Below the pieces are notes generated by a model. That model had not been told where the DNA came from. It ran no database searches and was given only the letters and a program-made list of their open reading frames with translations. Positions 51,519 to 59,608 of a DNA stretch of 64,000 nucleotides are shown here, in pieces. The position numbers were made by a program, and so were the translations under genes. Numbering within the stretch: the stretch's first letter is position 1; every line of letters starts with the position of its first letter. Where the stretch lies: positions 1 to 64,000 of the forward strand of contig JAFGCT010000033.1 in assembly GCA_016932505.1 (NCBI GenBank). The letters are read 5' to 3'. Origin of the DNA: Candidatus Peregrinibacteria bacterium. GTDB taxonomy: Bacteria > Patescibacteriota > Gracilibacteria > UM-FILTER-43-11.

Positions 51519-52829
51519 TTATTCTTCCCAAAGTTTTTTATTAGCTAGTGGATTCTTGCCAAGAAGCTCCACCATTTTATCTACAATGCCTTCATAAGAA
51601 ACTGTTTCCTGACTTCCCTTTTTCATATCCCTAAGAATTATAGTTCCTTCCTGAACTTCAATTTGACCGAGTATAAGCGAGTATTGTGCTCCAAGCCTAT
51701 CTGCAAGCCCCATTTGAGATTTCATAGAATCCTTTCCTACTGCACCGACAACATTAAGACCCTGATCACGTAATTTATTAATAAGAGTCAATGATTTCTT
51801 TTTTGCAACAAGGCCAAGCTGAGCAACAAATATTGCAACAGCATCCTTATTAGGAGGTCTTATTCCAGCCTCTTTCATATATTCTATTGTTCGCTCAATT
51901 CCTGCTGCAAAACCTACCGCAGGCGTTGGTTGACCACCCATAATTTCAATAAGTCCGTCATACCTTCCACCACCACCAGTTGCGTTTTGTGAACCTTCTT
52001 TCTTACTCCAGAATTCAAAAACTGTATGAGTATAGTAGTCGAGCCCACGTACAAGAAGGGGATTTAATTCATAAGGAACGTTTAATTCTTCAAGATATTC
52101 TTTTAGTATTTCAAAATGCTCTTTGGACTCATTACATATTACATTTTCAAATTTTGGAGCCATAGAAGCTAGTATTTGGCAGTCTTCCTCTTTACAGTCG
52201 AGTAGTCTTAGGGGATTTTCTAGCATACGTCTTTTGCAATCTTCACAAAGACTTCTTTCTTTTCCAGTATAGAAGTTTATAAGGTCTTCTTTAAATTTCA
52301 CCCTGTCTTCCATAGAACCAATCGTATTAAGCTGAAGAGAAAGTCTGTCAGCGATTCCAAGGTCCTGATTTATTCGGTAGGCAAGGTATATGACCTGAGC
52401 ATCAACGGCAGGATCACTTTCGCCGATAACTTCACATCCAAATTGATGGAATTGCCTGTATCTTCCTTTTTGAGGACGATTATATCTAAAATGAGGCTCT
52501 ATGTAGTAAAGTTCTACAGGTTTTGGCATCTGTTGCATACCATGTTCTAGATACGCTCTTACAACCCCGGCAGTTCCTTCAGGCTTTAAAGCGTATTTTT
52601 TCCCGCTTTTACTTTCAAGAGTAAACATTTCTTTCTCAACAATGTCGGATGTACCACCAATACTTCTAGTAAAAACTTCAATATCTTCAAAAATTGGTGT
52701 GCTTATTCTTCTGTATCCCGCACGTCTGCAATGATGACGAACCACCTTTTTTATAAACGAAAAATACAAGTGATCATCTGGTAAAACATCATGAACTCCT
52801 TTAGGTGATTGGTATAATGGCGCAGACAT
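51519..52829 (-). CDS. hisS: Histidyl-tRNA synthetase
   Basis: Class II synthetase: motif 1 around HHCRRAGYRRISTPIFEDIEVFTRSIGGTSDIVEKEMFTL, motif 2 ELYYIEPHFRYNRPQKGRYRQFHQFGCEVIG, the His-specific LVRGLDYYTHTVFEFW and motif 3 GFAAGIERTIEYM. The C-terminal anticodon-binding domain (AIFVAQLGLVAKKKSLTLINKLRDQGLNV) is complete. Four Cys in CEDCKRRMLENPLRLLDCKEEDC form an insert common in such enzymes. It is 436 aa. Confidence 0.97.
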   Translation of the reverse strand: MSAPLYQSPKGVHDVLPDDHLYFSFIKKVVRHHCRRAGYRRISTPIFEDIEVFTRSIGGTSDIVEKEMFTLESKSGKKYALKPEGTAGVVRAYLEHGMQQMPKPVELYYIEPHFRYNRPQKGRYRQFHQFGCEVIGESDPAVDAQVIYLAYRINQDLGIADRLSLQLNTIGSMEDRVKFKEDLINFYTGKERSLCEDCKRRMLENPLRLLDCKEEDCQILASMAPKFENVICNESKEHFEILKEYLEELNVPYELNPLLVRGLDYYTHTVFEFWSKKEGSQNATGGGGRYDGLIEIMGGQPTPAVGFAAGIERTIEYMKEAGIRPPNKDAVAIFVAQLGLVAKKKSLTLINKLRDQGLNVVGAVGKDSMKSQMGLADRLGAQYSLILGQIEVQEGTIILRDMKKGSQETVSYEGIVDKMVELLGKNPLANKKLWEE

Positions 52830-52923
52830 ATAAAAAAAATTAATGAATAAGAGAATAACTAAAGTTTACTGTATCATCAAAAATAAAAGTGTGCAATGCA
52901 ATTATCGTGTCTAAATGTTAGTA

Positions 52924-53046
52924 AATCTCAAATCTCAAATCTCAAATCTCAAATCTCAAATCTCAAACCTTGCCTACCGGCAGGCAGGTCTCAAATCACA
53001 AATCACAAATCACAAATCACAAATCACAAATCACAAATCACAAATC
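52924..53046. repeat. Heptad array with central palindrome (copy 2)
   Basis: Six AAATCTC heptads (52924-52965) precede the near-palindrome TTGCCTACCGGCAGGCAGG (52970-52988), which is followed by about eight AAATCAC heptads to 53046. Centre and junctions are identical to the copy at 29341-29447. Here both sides are in the same orientation and almost perfect, so the array looks recently expanded. It is not a CRISPR: the 7-bp unit has no spacers. Confidence 0.9.
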
Positions 53047-53054
53047 CTTACCTC

Positions 53055-53642
53055 CTAAATACATCCTGCTTTTATATAGTCTTTGTCATTGTAGGTTTTT
53101 CCAATTTTTAACTTATTCATAAAAAGCTCAAGCTCTTCGGCATTAGATGTACAAGTTTCAGTCGGAGACACAAGAATACTCTTCTTAATAAGATTTTCCG
53201 CTTTTTTCTGTTTTTCTAAAATATCATCTGTAATATCGCCTTGAAAGCTACTATTAATATTAACCTGAAAATCAGTCGTAGTCATTACTAGTGTGCATTC
53301 ATTATTTTTACCTCTATTTAATTTTAAATCCTTAATTGTCTTGCTTGAAAACATAGAATATAAATCACCCATAAACGACATATCAGAATTTTCAGTATAA
53401 GTCATGTGTGCCGGTGAACAGCTTTTAGCAGATTTGATAAAACAATCAATATCCATACCACATTCTAAGAACATATTTTCAATTTTCTCTTCCTCAGGTG
53501 GTAAATCAGGAATTTTAGGTAAATCATTTGATTCCTGAATTGATATTTCAGGGATTATTTCTTCGTTAGTAATAGAACCACAGGAAGAAAGAATGGATGT
53601 CATTAGGATAATAACTATGATTATTGCAGATATATTTTTCAT
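53055..53642 (-). CDS. Small lipoprotein, 195 aa
   Basis: The signal segment MKNISAIIIVIILMTSILSSC ends with a lipobox-like ILSSC (Cys21). A Pro/Glu-rich linker precedes a domain with six Cys (CGMDIDC, SCSPAHM, NECTL, TETCTSN, AGC), probably disulphide-stabilised outside the cell. No family recognised. It is downstream by 6 bp of the SBP_bac_5 gene on the same strand, so the two are probably co-expressed. Confidence 0.75.
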   Translation of the reverse strand: MKNISAIIIVIILMTSILSSCGSITNEEIIPEISIQESNDLPKIPDLPPEEEKIENMFLECGMDIDCFIKSAKSCSPAHMTYTENSDMSFMGDLYSMFSSKTIKDLKLNRGKNNECTLVMTTTDFQVNINSSFQGDITDDILEKQKKAENLIKKSILVSPTETCTSNAEELELFMNKLKIGKTYNDKDYIKAGCI

Positions 53643-53648
53643 ATTAAA

Positions 53649-55109
53649 TTATTTAACTTCGGTGGCAAGAACTAAACCATCTAATCTTGGTTCCCACTCT
53701 ACATTTGGCTGAACTGCATAAAGCCGGGAAGACTCAAACAACGGTATTCCTATTAGGTCTTCGTCAATTTTCAGCATGATGTCCTGTAATAATGATAATC
53801 TCTTTTGAGGATCCATTTCCATTCTAGCTTCATCTATCATTTTATCGACTTCTTCATTTTTGTAGCGTCCATTATTAAACTCTCCTTCGCTATAAATAAA
53901 AGCATCCAAAAATCCTCCAGCATCTCCATCTTCAGCTTGCCATCCAATTAGGAATAATTGTGAGTTATTATTTTTTATCGCATCTAAAAGTGCTTCAGGA
54001 GAAGTAGGATTGCTTTTAACTGAAAAACCGGCTTCTCTGAGTTGTTTAACAAGGTATTCACTTAGTGTTTTATAGCTACTCAGGTAATCAAATTTAATTT
54101 TTTCTAAATGGTCTTTGAAAATATTCTGTGCCCTTTTTTCTTCGCTGTATACAAAGCGAGGTATATCTGAATTGTAGCCATAAACACCAGGTGCAATAAA
54201 TTGAGTGGCTTGGCGTACAAAAGAATTTCCAATTGATTCAATTTGCTTAGGGTCAAAAATTGACCTAATCGCTTCACGGACTTCTTTTTTCCCTATGATT
54301 TCATCATCAAGTTTAAACATCAGAAAATTTACCTCAAGGCTATAGCTTGTTTTAATTTGTTCAGCGGGAAGCTCAAGAGCTTGTTCCTGAGGGACTGCTA
54401 CCAAAATATCAGTTTTACCTTCTTCAAAATCATTTTTTCTAAGTGTTTTATTCAAAGTAACGATATATTCCGCGTTTCTATATAAAGGTTGGCGCCCCCA
54501 GTAATCGGTAAAAGCAGTAAGATCAAGTTTTGCCCCCTGAGTCCATTCACGTATTTTATAAGGACCTGTACCCATATTTCCTGGCCGACTTATAAAAAAT
54601 TTAGTTAGTTTTGAAAGCAGAAGTGGATCAGGAGTTTTTGTAATTATCTGAATATTATAGTCATCTATAACCTTAATATCCTCAATTGTTTTTATATAAG
54701 TAGAAATCAGACTGTTTTTTGCTTCCTTCGCAGAGTTAAAACTATCAACAACACTTTTTGCGTTAAACGAACTTCTATCGTGGAATTTTACATTCTTCCG
54801 AAGTTTGAATTCCCATGTTGTGGGATCTACATTACCCCATGAAACAGCAAGTGCAGGTGTTAATTTTAAGTTTCTGTCAAAAGTAACAAGACCTTCATAA
54901 ATATTTCCAGTACGAATAATATTGTTTAAATTCAGGGCATAAGGTGAAATATCGGTAGCAGATTCATTTAATACAATAGTCAGCACATCTTCTTTATATT
55001 CTGCACCGCCAAAAATCAACTCTTTTCCTTTATCTATTACAAAGTCTTTTTTAATGTATCCAATAAGAGCTATTACTATTAAGAAGCCGATAATAATATT
55101 CTTTTTCAT
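53649..55109 (-). CDS. Extracellular solute-binding protein, family 5 (SBP_bac_5)
   Basis: Periplasmic oligopeptide/dipeptide-type binding protein: ALNLNNIIRTGNIYEGLVTFDRNLKLTPALAVSW, WEFKLRKNVKFHDRSSFNAKSVVDSF and GTGPYKIREWTQGAKLDLTAFTDYWGRQP are family hallmarks. The N-terminal hydrophobic helix (residues 4-20) has no lipobox, so it is membrane-anchored rather than lipidated. It is 486 aa. No ABC permease or ATPase is nearby, which is odd for a transporter part; a sensing or scavenging role with distant permeases is possible. Confidence 0.92.
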   Translation of the reverse strand: MKKNIIIGFLIVIALIGYIKKDFVIDKGKELIFGGAEYKEDVLTIVLNESATDISPYALNLNNIIRTGNIYEGLVTFDRNLKLTPALAVSWGNVDPTTWEFKLRKNVKFHDRSSFNAKSVVDSFNSAKEAKNSLISTYIKTIEDIKVIDDYNIQIITKTPDPLLLSKLTKFFISRPGNMGTGPYKIREWTQGAKLDLTAFTDYWGRQPLYRNAEYIVTLNKTLRKNDFEEGKTDILVAVPQEQALELPAEQIKTSYSLEVNFLMFKLDDEIIGKKEVREAIRSIFDPKQIESIGNSFVRQATQFIAPGVYGYNSDIPRFVYSEEKRAQNIFKDHLEKIKFDYLSSYKTLSEYLVKQLREAGFSVKSNPTSPEALLDAIKNNNSQLFLIGWQAEDGDAGGFLDAFIYSEGEFNNGRYKNEEVDKMIDEARMEMDPQKRLSLLQDIMLKIDEDLIGIPLFESSRLYAVQPNVEWEPRLDGLVLATEVK

Positions 55110-55249
55110 TTATATTTAATTTACGAACTAACAATATAACGTAATGACGCCTTGATAATTATATAGGGTTTAAACTGTTTCGTCATCTCGTTATTTGATA
55201 GTTTCGCTGCCCAATTACCATAACCACTTGCAGGAGGGTTTTTAATAAA

Positions 55250-55276
55250 TAAAAAGACCCCGCAAAGCGAGGTCTC
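55250..55276 (-). terminator. Rho-independent terminator of the STAS gene
   Basis: On the minus strand AGACCTCGC-TTT-GCGGGGTCT is followed by TTTTTATTTATT: a GC-rich stem and a U-rich tail 35 bp after the STAS stop. Confidence 0.88.
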
Positions 55277-55310
55277 AATAATAAGATTTTCAATATGGCA
55301 CTTGAAATAA

Positions 55311-55778
55311 TTAAGCAGTTGGCGGAGTTGTAGGAGCCTGATTAACAGGAGCCTGCTGACTAGCAGCTGCAACAGGAGTCTCTGCAGCAGGTGCTGGAGT
55401 AGCTTCAGATGGAGCTGCGCCACTGAAGGCTGCCTTTGCTTCATCTAAATTTTCCAATGTATCGATTATTTGTGTAATTCCTACAACCTTCAAGATATCA
55501 AGAATATTTGCTCGAGGTCGTGCAATTACAATTTTACCGTTTTTAGCTGTAACTTGTGAATACCAGTCGGTTAGATAACCGATTGATTTTGAATTCATAT
55601 ATTCAAGACCTGCAAAGTCTAAAAGAATATTAGGCTCAGCCATCTCAGTTATTACCTGATATATTTTTTTAGCTTCACTATCAACATTGGTTTCATCAAG
55701 CTGGCCTTCGAATCCGATGAGTTTAATCATCTTTCCTGCCTGATCAATGTCCTGAAATGAAATATTAACTTGTGCCAT
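55311..55778 (-). CDS. STAS-domain anti-sigma-factor antagonist-like protein
   Basis: The first ~115 residues are a STAS domain (SFQDIDQAGKMIKLIGFEGQLDET, ILLDFAGLEYMNSKSIGYLTDWY). Ser63 is at the phosphorylation position of SpoIIAA/RsbV. The remaining ~40 residues are an Ala/Pro/Thr-rich low-complexity tail (AAPSEATPAPAAETPVAAASQ...). The gene directly follows the HATPase kinase gene by 42 bp, forming the core of a partner-switching module. No sigma factor or PP2C phosphatase gene is in the window. Confidence 0.88.
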   Translation of the reverse strand: MAQVNISFQDIDQAGKMIKLIGFEGQLDETNVDSEAKKIYQVITEMAEPNILLDFAGLEYMNSKSIGYLTDWYSQVTAKNGKIVIARPRANILDILKVVGITQIIDTLENLDEAKAAFSGAAPSEATPAPAAETPVAAASQQAPVNQAPTTPPTA

Positions 55779-55820
55779 CTTTTTTGTAATTAAAAATTGT
55801 AAATTGTAAATTAAAAATTG

Positions 55821-56396
55821 TTATAAAGCCTCTCCTTCGTCCAGATTTTTTATAACATGAACAGTGATTCCTCCTTTTTCATTTTCTTTAAATTCAAGGC
55901 TATCTGTCCACGCAGCAACTATTTGTGCAAGTCCTCTTCCACGTATACTTGTAATAGTGGTTGGGTCTGCATTTTTATGCTCTTCAACATAGGTTGCGAG
56001 CTCTTTAGCAGTTTTTTTATTAGGCCCTGTTCCGGTATCTTCCACAAACACTTCGATATATTTTCCTTTCTGACTCACAAAAGTAACTTTAATATCCTGA
56101 CCTGGAGCGGAACCAAATTCAATAGCATTATTTGTTAGTTCATCTACTACTGATTGAAAACGAAACGCCCATTGTTCCGAAAATCCTGTCATGTTTTGCA
56201 CAACAGTCATTGTAAAATCTCTGATTCCAGACATAAAATATGCGTTTGTCGGAAGAATTACTGAAATTTTTACTGGTTTTTCGGTAGAGTTAGCACTATT
56301 GCTTTTGCTTAGCACACTGTGTTCTGCAGGATGATTAGCATCAGAATGTACTATTGTTTCAGCGGTTGGAGCCGTTGGTGTTGTCGTACCTTCCAT
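55821..56396 (-). CDS. HATPase_c anti-sigma factor / serine kinase (RsbW-SpoIIAB type)
   Basis: A disordered N-terminus (residues 1-50, TTTPTAPTAETIVHSDANHP...) precedes a GHKL ATPase domain. The N box is FQSVVDELTNNAIEFGS (Glu and Asn ligands), the G1 box VEDTGTGP, and the G2-like part SIRGRGLAQIVAAWTDSLEFKENEKGGITVHV. There is no histidine-kinase dimerisation domain, so it is of the anti-sigma kinase type, expected to phosphorylate the STAS partner encoded next to it. The real output is unknown. Confidence 0.88.
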   Translation of the reverse strand: MEGTTTPTAPTAETIVHSDANHPAEHSVLSKSNSANSTEKPVKISVILPTNAYFMSGIRDFTMTVVQNMTGFSEQWAFRFQSVVDELTNNAIEFGSAPGQDIKVTFVSQKGKYIEVFVEDTGTGPNKKTAKELATYVEEHKNADPTTITSIRGRGLAQIVAAWTDSLEFKENEKGGITVHVIKNLDEGEAL

Positions 56397-56463
56397 TAGT
56401 TTTTTGATTATTTATCTTACTATTATAGCAAAAATCGCATTAAAAATCAAGTCTTATATGCCT

Positions 56464-56540
56464 AAATACTCAAGAACTTATAAACTGAAGAACTAATGTT
56501 TCTTAGTCTATAAGTTTACAAGTTTATAAGTCTAGAAGTT
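56464..56540. repeat. Word array (AGAACTTATAAACT / AGTTTATAAGT) after lepB
   Basis: CAAGAACTTATAAACTGAAGAAC (56466 on) is answered by inverse words TCTATAAGTTTACAAGTTTATAAGTC up to 56533. It lies directly downstream of lepB and upstream of the HATPase gene. Confidence 0.7.
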
Positions 56541-57530
56541 TTAATATTCTGCGCCTTTTATAAACCGAACATCAGAAAGTGGCCAAAGAACAACCAATAC
56601 CTTTCCATCTATATAATTTATGTCTACATAAGGTGTAAGCTCCTGATCAATAGGGGAATACCAGCTTCTTGAGTCGTTGCTGTGGTTGCGGTTATCGCCC
56701 AAAACAAAGTATCTGTTTTCCGGTACAATAAAGATATTACTTGCTACATCTTCTTTTTGATTGAAATAAGTGTTACCTGAATTTTCAGAATTAAGATAAG
56801 GTTCATTAATTTCAACAAAATTATCTTCTCCGGATTTCTTTAAGTACACTAAGCCATTTTCAATTTTTACCTGATCCCCAGGAATGCCGATAATCCTTTT
56901 AACAAAAAATTCAGGTCCGGTAGAGCTGTATATTCTAACTGCATATGATTGATTAGCATCTCCAACAAGTACCATTTCTTTATTCTTGATTTCCTCGTCA
57001 GTTATGTTTCTTTTTTCAGCACTATCCCAAGTAATTGCTGAGTTAATTTCCGGATTATTATTGCTTATAGGTCTGAAATACACTAAGTCATTTTTATTAA
57101 CTTTATCCTTACAAAACCAGAACTTTTTTACAAAATCATTTTGACAATAAATGACATTTTTAGAAGTTCTTAATTCGCTTAAATCAAGTTTTGCCACACC
57201 ATCTTCATCTGTTGTCATTGCTTCTTCGAATTTTGGAAGGTATTTTCTGGTAATTGGCGGTGTAAAAACAATAGGATCTCCTCTTTCCGGAGTACCTATA
57301 TTATAGCTAAGCTTATCAATTAATATAAATTCATTACTATGTAGAGTGTCTGACATTGAAGCTCCAATTACTCTAAAAGGTGATATAAGGAAGCTTCTTA
57401 TTAAAACAACTAACGCAATTATAATAACGGCATTATATAGAATATCTACTATAAAAAGACCGATTTCCTTGAATAATCTTTTGGCTTTATTACTATTAGG
57501 CTGAGGTATTTTATTGGTGTTTTGTTTCAT
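56541..57530 (-). CDS. lepB: Signal peptidase I with a ~100-residue insertion
   Basis: LepB removes signal peptides. One transmembrane helix (about residues 30-48) precedes the Ser motif GASMSDTL (Ser58). The Lys motif FFVKRIIGIPGDQV (Lys211) and the GDNRNHSNDSR box follow. In E. coli the catalytic Ser and Lys are 55 residues apart and in Bacillus about 40; here they are ~153 apart. The insertion (about residues 90-195) includes YCQNDFVKKFWFC with two Cys. The start at MKQNTNK is preferred to an upstream methionine. It is 329 aa, and the catalytic dyad is intact. Confidence 0.95.
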   Translation of the reverse strand: MKQNTNKIPQPNSNKAKRLFKEIGLFIVDILYNAVIIIALVVLIRSFLISPFRVIGASMSDTLHSNEFILIDKLSYNIGTPERGDPIVFTPPITRKYLPKFEEAMTTDEDGVAKLDLSELRTSKNVIYCQNDFVKKFWFCKDKVNKNDLVYFRPISNNNPEINSAITWDSAEKRNITDEEIKNKEMVLVGDANQSYAVRIYSSTGPEFFVKRIIGIPGDQVKIENGLVYLKKSGEDNFVEINEPYLNSENSGNTYFNQKEDVASNIFIVPENRYFVLGDNRNHSNDSRSWYSPIDQELTPYVDINYIDGKVLVVLWPLSDVRFIKGAEY

Positions 57531-57693
57531 TTCTAAGAATAAAAATAACAAAAATAGTTTAAAGTATTCAGGAATATTTACAAGGGATTATCGAAATTTG
57601 ATTTTTGAATAGTACAGTATCAAATTTCATACCTTTTTTATTTACAAACCACTCAATTTATGAAATAATGACTACGAAAACAAAAAACAAAAA

Positions 57694-58269
57694 ATGATCA
57701 TCGAGAAACTTATATTCAGCAAACACCTTGAAAAAGGTGAAAAGGTGCTATATTCAGTCCATAAACATTGGATTGATATTTTTAAATCTGTTTTAGAAAT
57801 ATCATTTTTTGGGTTGGTTATTCCATGGGGTTTCTATTTAATGGGATTCAATACAGAACTTTTCTTTTGGGTAGCTGTGGTGTGGTCAGGTATGGCTTAT
57901 TTACGTTTTTTATATTTATTGGTTGATTGGTATTCTGATGTTTGGCTTGTTACGTCAATGGGTATTATTACTGTGGAATGGCGTGGAATATTTAGTAATG
58001 CAGCAACTCGCCTTGGATATGAAGATATCGAAGGAGTCGGATATGATATAAACGGATTTTGGCCTACGGTACTCAGGTATGGAGATATGACATTGAAAGT
58101 TATGTCCGGAAATAATTTGGAGCTAAAAACTGCAAACAAACCACAAAAGGCAGAATTGGAAATAATGAGGTGTCAGGAATTATTTATGAATGATAAAGAA
58201 ATGCAAGATGCAGGAAATCTAAAAAACTTACTTTCCCAAATGGTTTCTCACCATATGAGGAATAAATGA
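57694..58269 (+). CDS. Membrane protein with bacterial PH-like (bPH2) domain
   Basis: Two transmembrane helices (about residues 32-50 and 54-74) are followed by a bPH2-type beta domain: DVWLVTSMGIITVEWRGIFSNAATRLGYEDIEGVGYDINGFWPTVLRYGDMTLKVMSGNNLELKTANKPQKAELEI. Such proteins are frequent in CPR and Firmicutes; function is unknown, possibly membrane or envelope homeostasis. It is 191 aa. It is preceded by lepB in divergent orientation. Confidence 0.85.
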   Translation: MIIEKLIFSKHLEKGEKVLYSVHKHWIDIFKSVLEISFFGLVIPWGFYLMGFNTELFFWVAVVWSGMAYLRFLYLLVDWYSDVWLVTSMGIITVEWRGIFSNAATRLGYEDIEGVGYDINGFWPTVLRYGDMTLKVMSGNNLELKTANKPQKAELEIMRCQELFMNDKEMQDAGNLKNLLSQMVSHHMRNK

Positions 58270-58370
58270 GTGAGATTATTGCGAAAAGTAGGATTATTAA
58301 GATTATTAAGAATATAATCGGCATTACCCCAATAATCCCAATAATCCTACAAATCCCACTCATCTCACAA
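58267..58370. repeat. Inverted word array (GGATTATTAAGATTATT / AATAATCCCAATAATCC)
   Basis: GTGAGATTATTG and GTAGGATTATTAAGATTATT (58272-58307) mirror CCAATAATCCCAATAATCCTAC and CTCATCTCAC (58328-58370). The outer GTGAGAT/ATCTCAC pair matches exactly. The left end overlaps the stop region of the PH gene. A TCCCG/CGGGA hairpin follows at 58404-58418. Confidence 0.8.
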
Positions 58371-58427
58371 AAAAATAAAAAACAAAAAACAAAAATAAAC
58401 AATCCCGTTTAAAGCGGGAACAAAAAC

Positions 58428-58829
58428 ATGAAATTTTTTCTGGCAATAGTGCTGGCTTTCGTTATCGTGGATGTAGTAATCGTCTTTTATGTAGTATATA
58501 AGCGTTCGCGAAAAAAGCTCTCAAAACAAATCAAAGATGAAATCTGTGATTCATGGAAGCAGATAATCCGTCAAAGTGATAAAAGTCATGCGATTATGAA
58601 TGCTGATAAATTACTGGACCATACACTTACTCAACTTGGATATAAAGGTAGTCTTGGTGCAAAGCTCAAAAAATCTCCACGACTTTTTAAAGATATAAAT
58701 TCAGTTTGGAGAGCTCATAAGGTAAGAAACAACATTGCTCACCAGATGAATTATAAAGTAACTGAAAAAGCATATAAGGATTCAATGTTAGCCTTTAAGC
58801 AGGCTTTTAAAGATTTGAAAATATTTTAA
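58428..58829 (+). CDS. Single-pass membrane protein, 133 aa, conserved-looking
   Basis: An N-terminal transmembrane helix (residues 3-24) is followed by a basic helical cytosolic domain (YKRSRKKLSKQIKDEICDSWKQIIRQSDKSHAIMNADKLLDHTLTQLGYKGSLGAKLKKSPRLFKDINSVWRAHKVRNNIAH). The RAHKVRNNIAH motif resembles HEPN-like or DUF-type segments in which R-x4-H lies near RNA-binding sites, but I cannot assign it. It is a probable CPR-conserved hypothetical. Confidence 0.7.
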   Translation: MKFFLAIVLAFVIVDVVIVFYVVYKRSRKKLSKQIKDEICDSWKQIIRQSDKSHAIMNADKLLDHTLTQLGYKGSLGAKLKKSPRLFKDINSVWRAHKVRNNIAHQMNYKVTEKAYKDSMLAFKQAFKDLKIF

Positions 58830-58932
58830 CCAAATAGAGGATCGAATAGTTGCTCGGATAGAGAATCGAATAGAATAATTTTTCTCCAATACGATCTCCA
58901 ATACGATCTCCAATACGATCTCCAATACGAAA
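58828..58932. repeat. Inverted word array (GATCGAATAG / CTCCAATACGAT)
   Basis: AATAGAGGATCGAATAGTTG and AATCGAATAG (58832-58873) are mirrored by four direct copies of CTCCAATACGAT (58882-58928). It directly abuts the coaE ATG, so the repeat forms the ribosome-binding region. It is related to 42066-42168. Confidence 0.85.
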
Positions 58933-58933
58933 T

Positions 58934-59506
58934 ATGATACTAGGAATAACAGGCATCAGCGGATCAGGAAAGCACACAGCGGCGGAATTTTTAAAGCAAA
59001 AAGGGTGGGTAATTTTAGATGCAGACAGAGTGGCTCACTATTTATATAGACCTTACACCGCTTTATGGAAAGCAATGACAACTGAATTCGGAGAAGGAAT
59101 TTTAGGTGTAAATGACAAAATTGACAGGCAGAAGCTCGCAAGTATTGTTTTTAACCCTGATAATACCGATGCGCTCGAAAGGCTTAATAAAATTACACAT
59201 CCTGAAATTAAAAGATATCTTAAAAACGAGATACATCATCTTCATCGTAGAGATCCGAATATTGCAATAGTTGCGGCATTGTGGGAGGGGGTTGGGCTTA
59301 CAGAAATATGTGATAAAACCCTTCTTATAAGAACGGATAAACAACTTGCTTATGAACGCATTAAAAAAAGAGATGGTATAGAAAATAACATTTATGATTT
59401 ACGGATAAAAAGTTATGTTGAAATTCCAAATCCTGATTACACAATTGAAAATAAAGGAGAATATAAGGAGTTTTACAGAGAAATTAAGGAGATATTGAAA
59501 ATCTGA
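58934..59506 (+). CDS. coaE: Dephospho-CoA kinase
   Basis: CoaE phosphorylates the 3'-OH of dephospho-CoA, the last step of CoA synthesis. P-loop GITGISGSGKHTAAEFL is near residue 9; LDADRVAHYLYRP is the substrate-binding DAD motif; INKITHPEI-type motif is seen in LNKITHPEIKRYL; the LID-like region contains RTDKQLAYERIKKRDGI. It is 190 aa, standard. The stop TGA (AAA ATC TGA) lies in the first TGAAAAT word of the following spacer. Confidence 0.93.
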   Translation: MILGITGISGSGKHTAAEFLKQKGWVILDADRVAHYLYRPYTALWKAMTTEFGEGILGVNDKIDRQKLASIVFNPDNTDALERLNKITHPEIKRYLKNEIHHLHRRDPNIAIVAALWEGVGLTEICDKTLLIRTDKQLAYERIKKRDGIENNIYDLRIKSYVEIPNPDYTIENKGEYKEFYREIKEILKI

Positions 59507-59608
59507 AAATTAAAAATACTTAGAATAAAGTTCTTAATTTTCACGTTTTCATTTTTTCATTTTTTCAAGTATAGTAATCACGTTATAAATCTAAAGTAAT
59601 TAAGTATT

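Noticed and set aside
52924-53046. CRISPR-like array
   Set aside because: The unit is a 7-bp tandem heptad without unique spacers and without nearby cas genes.
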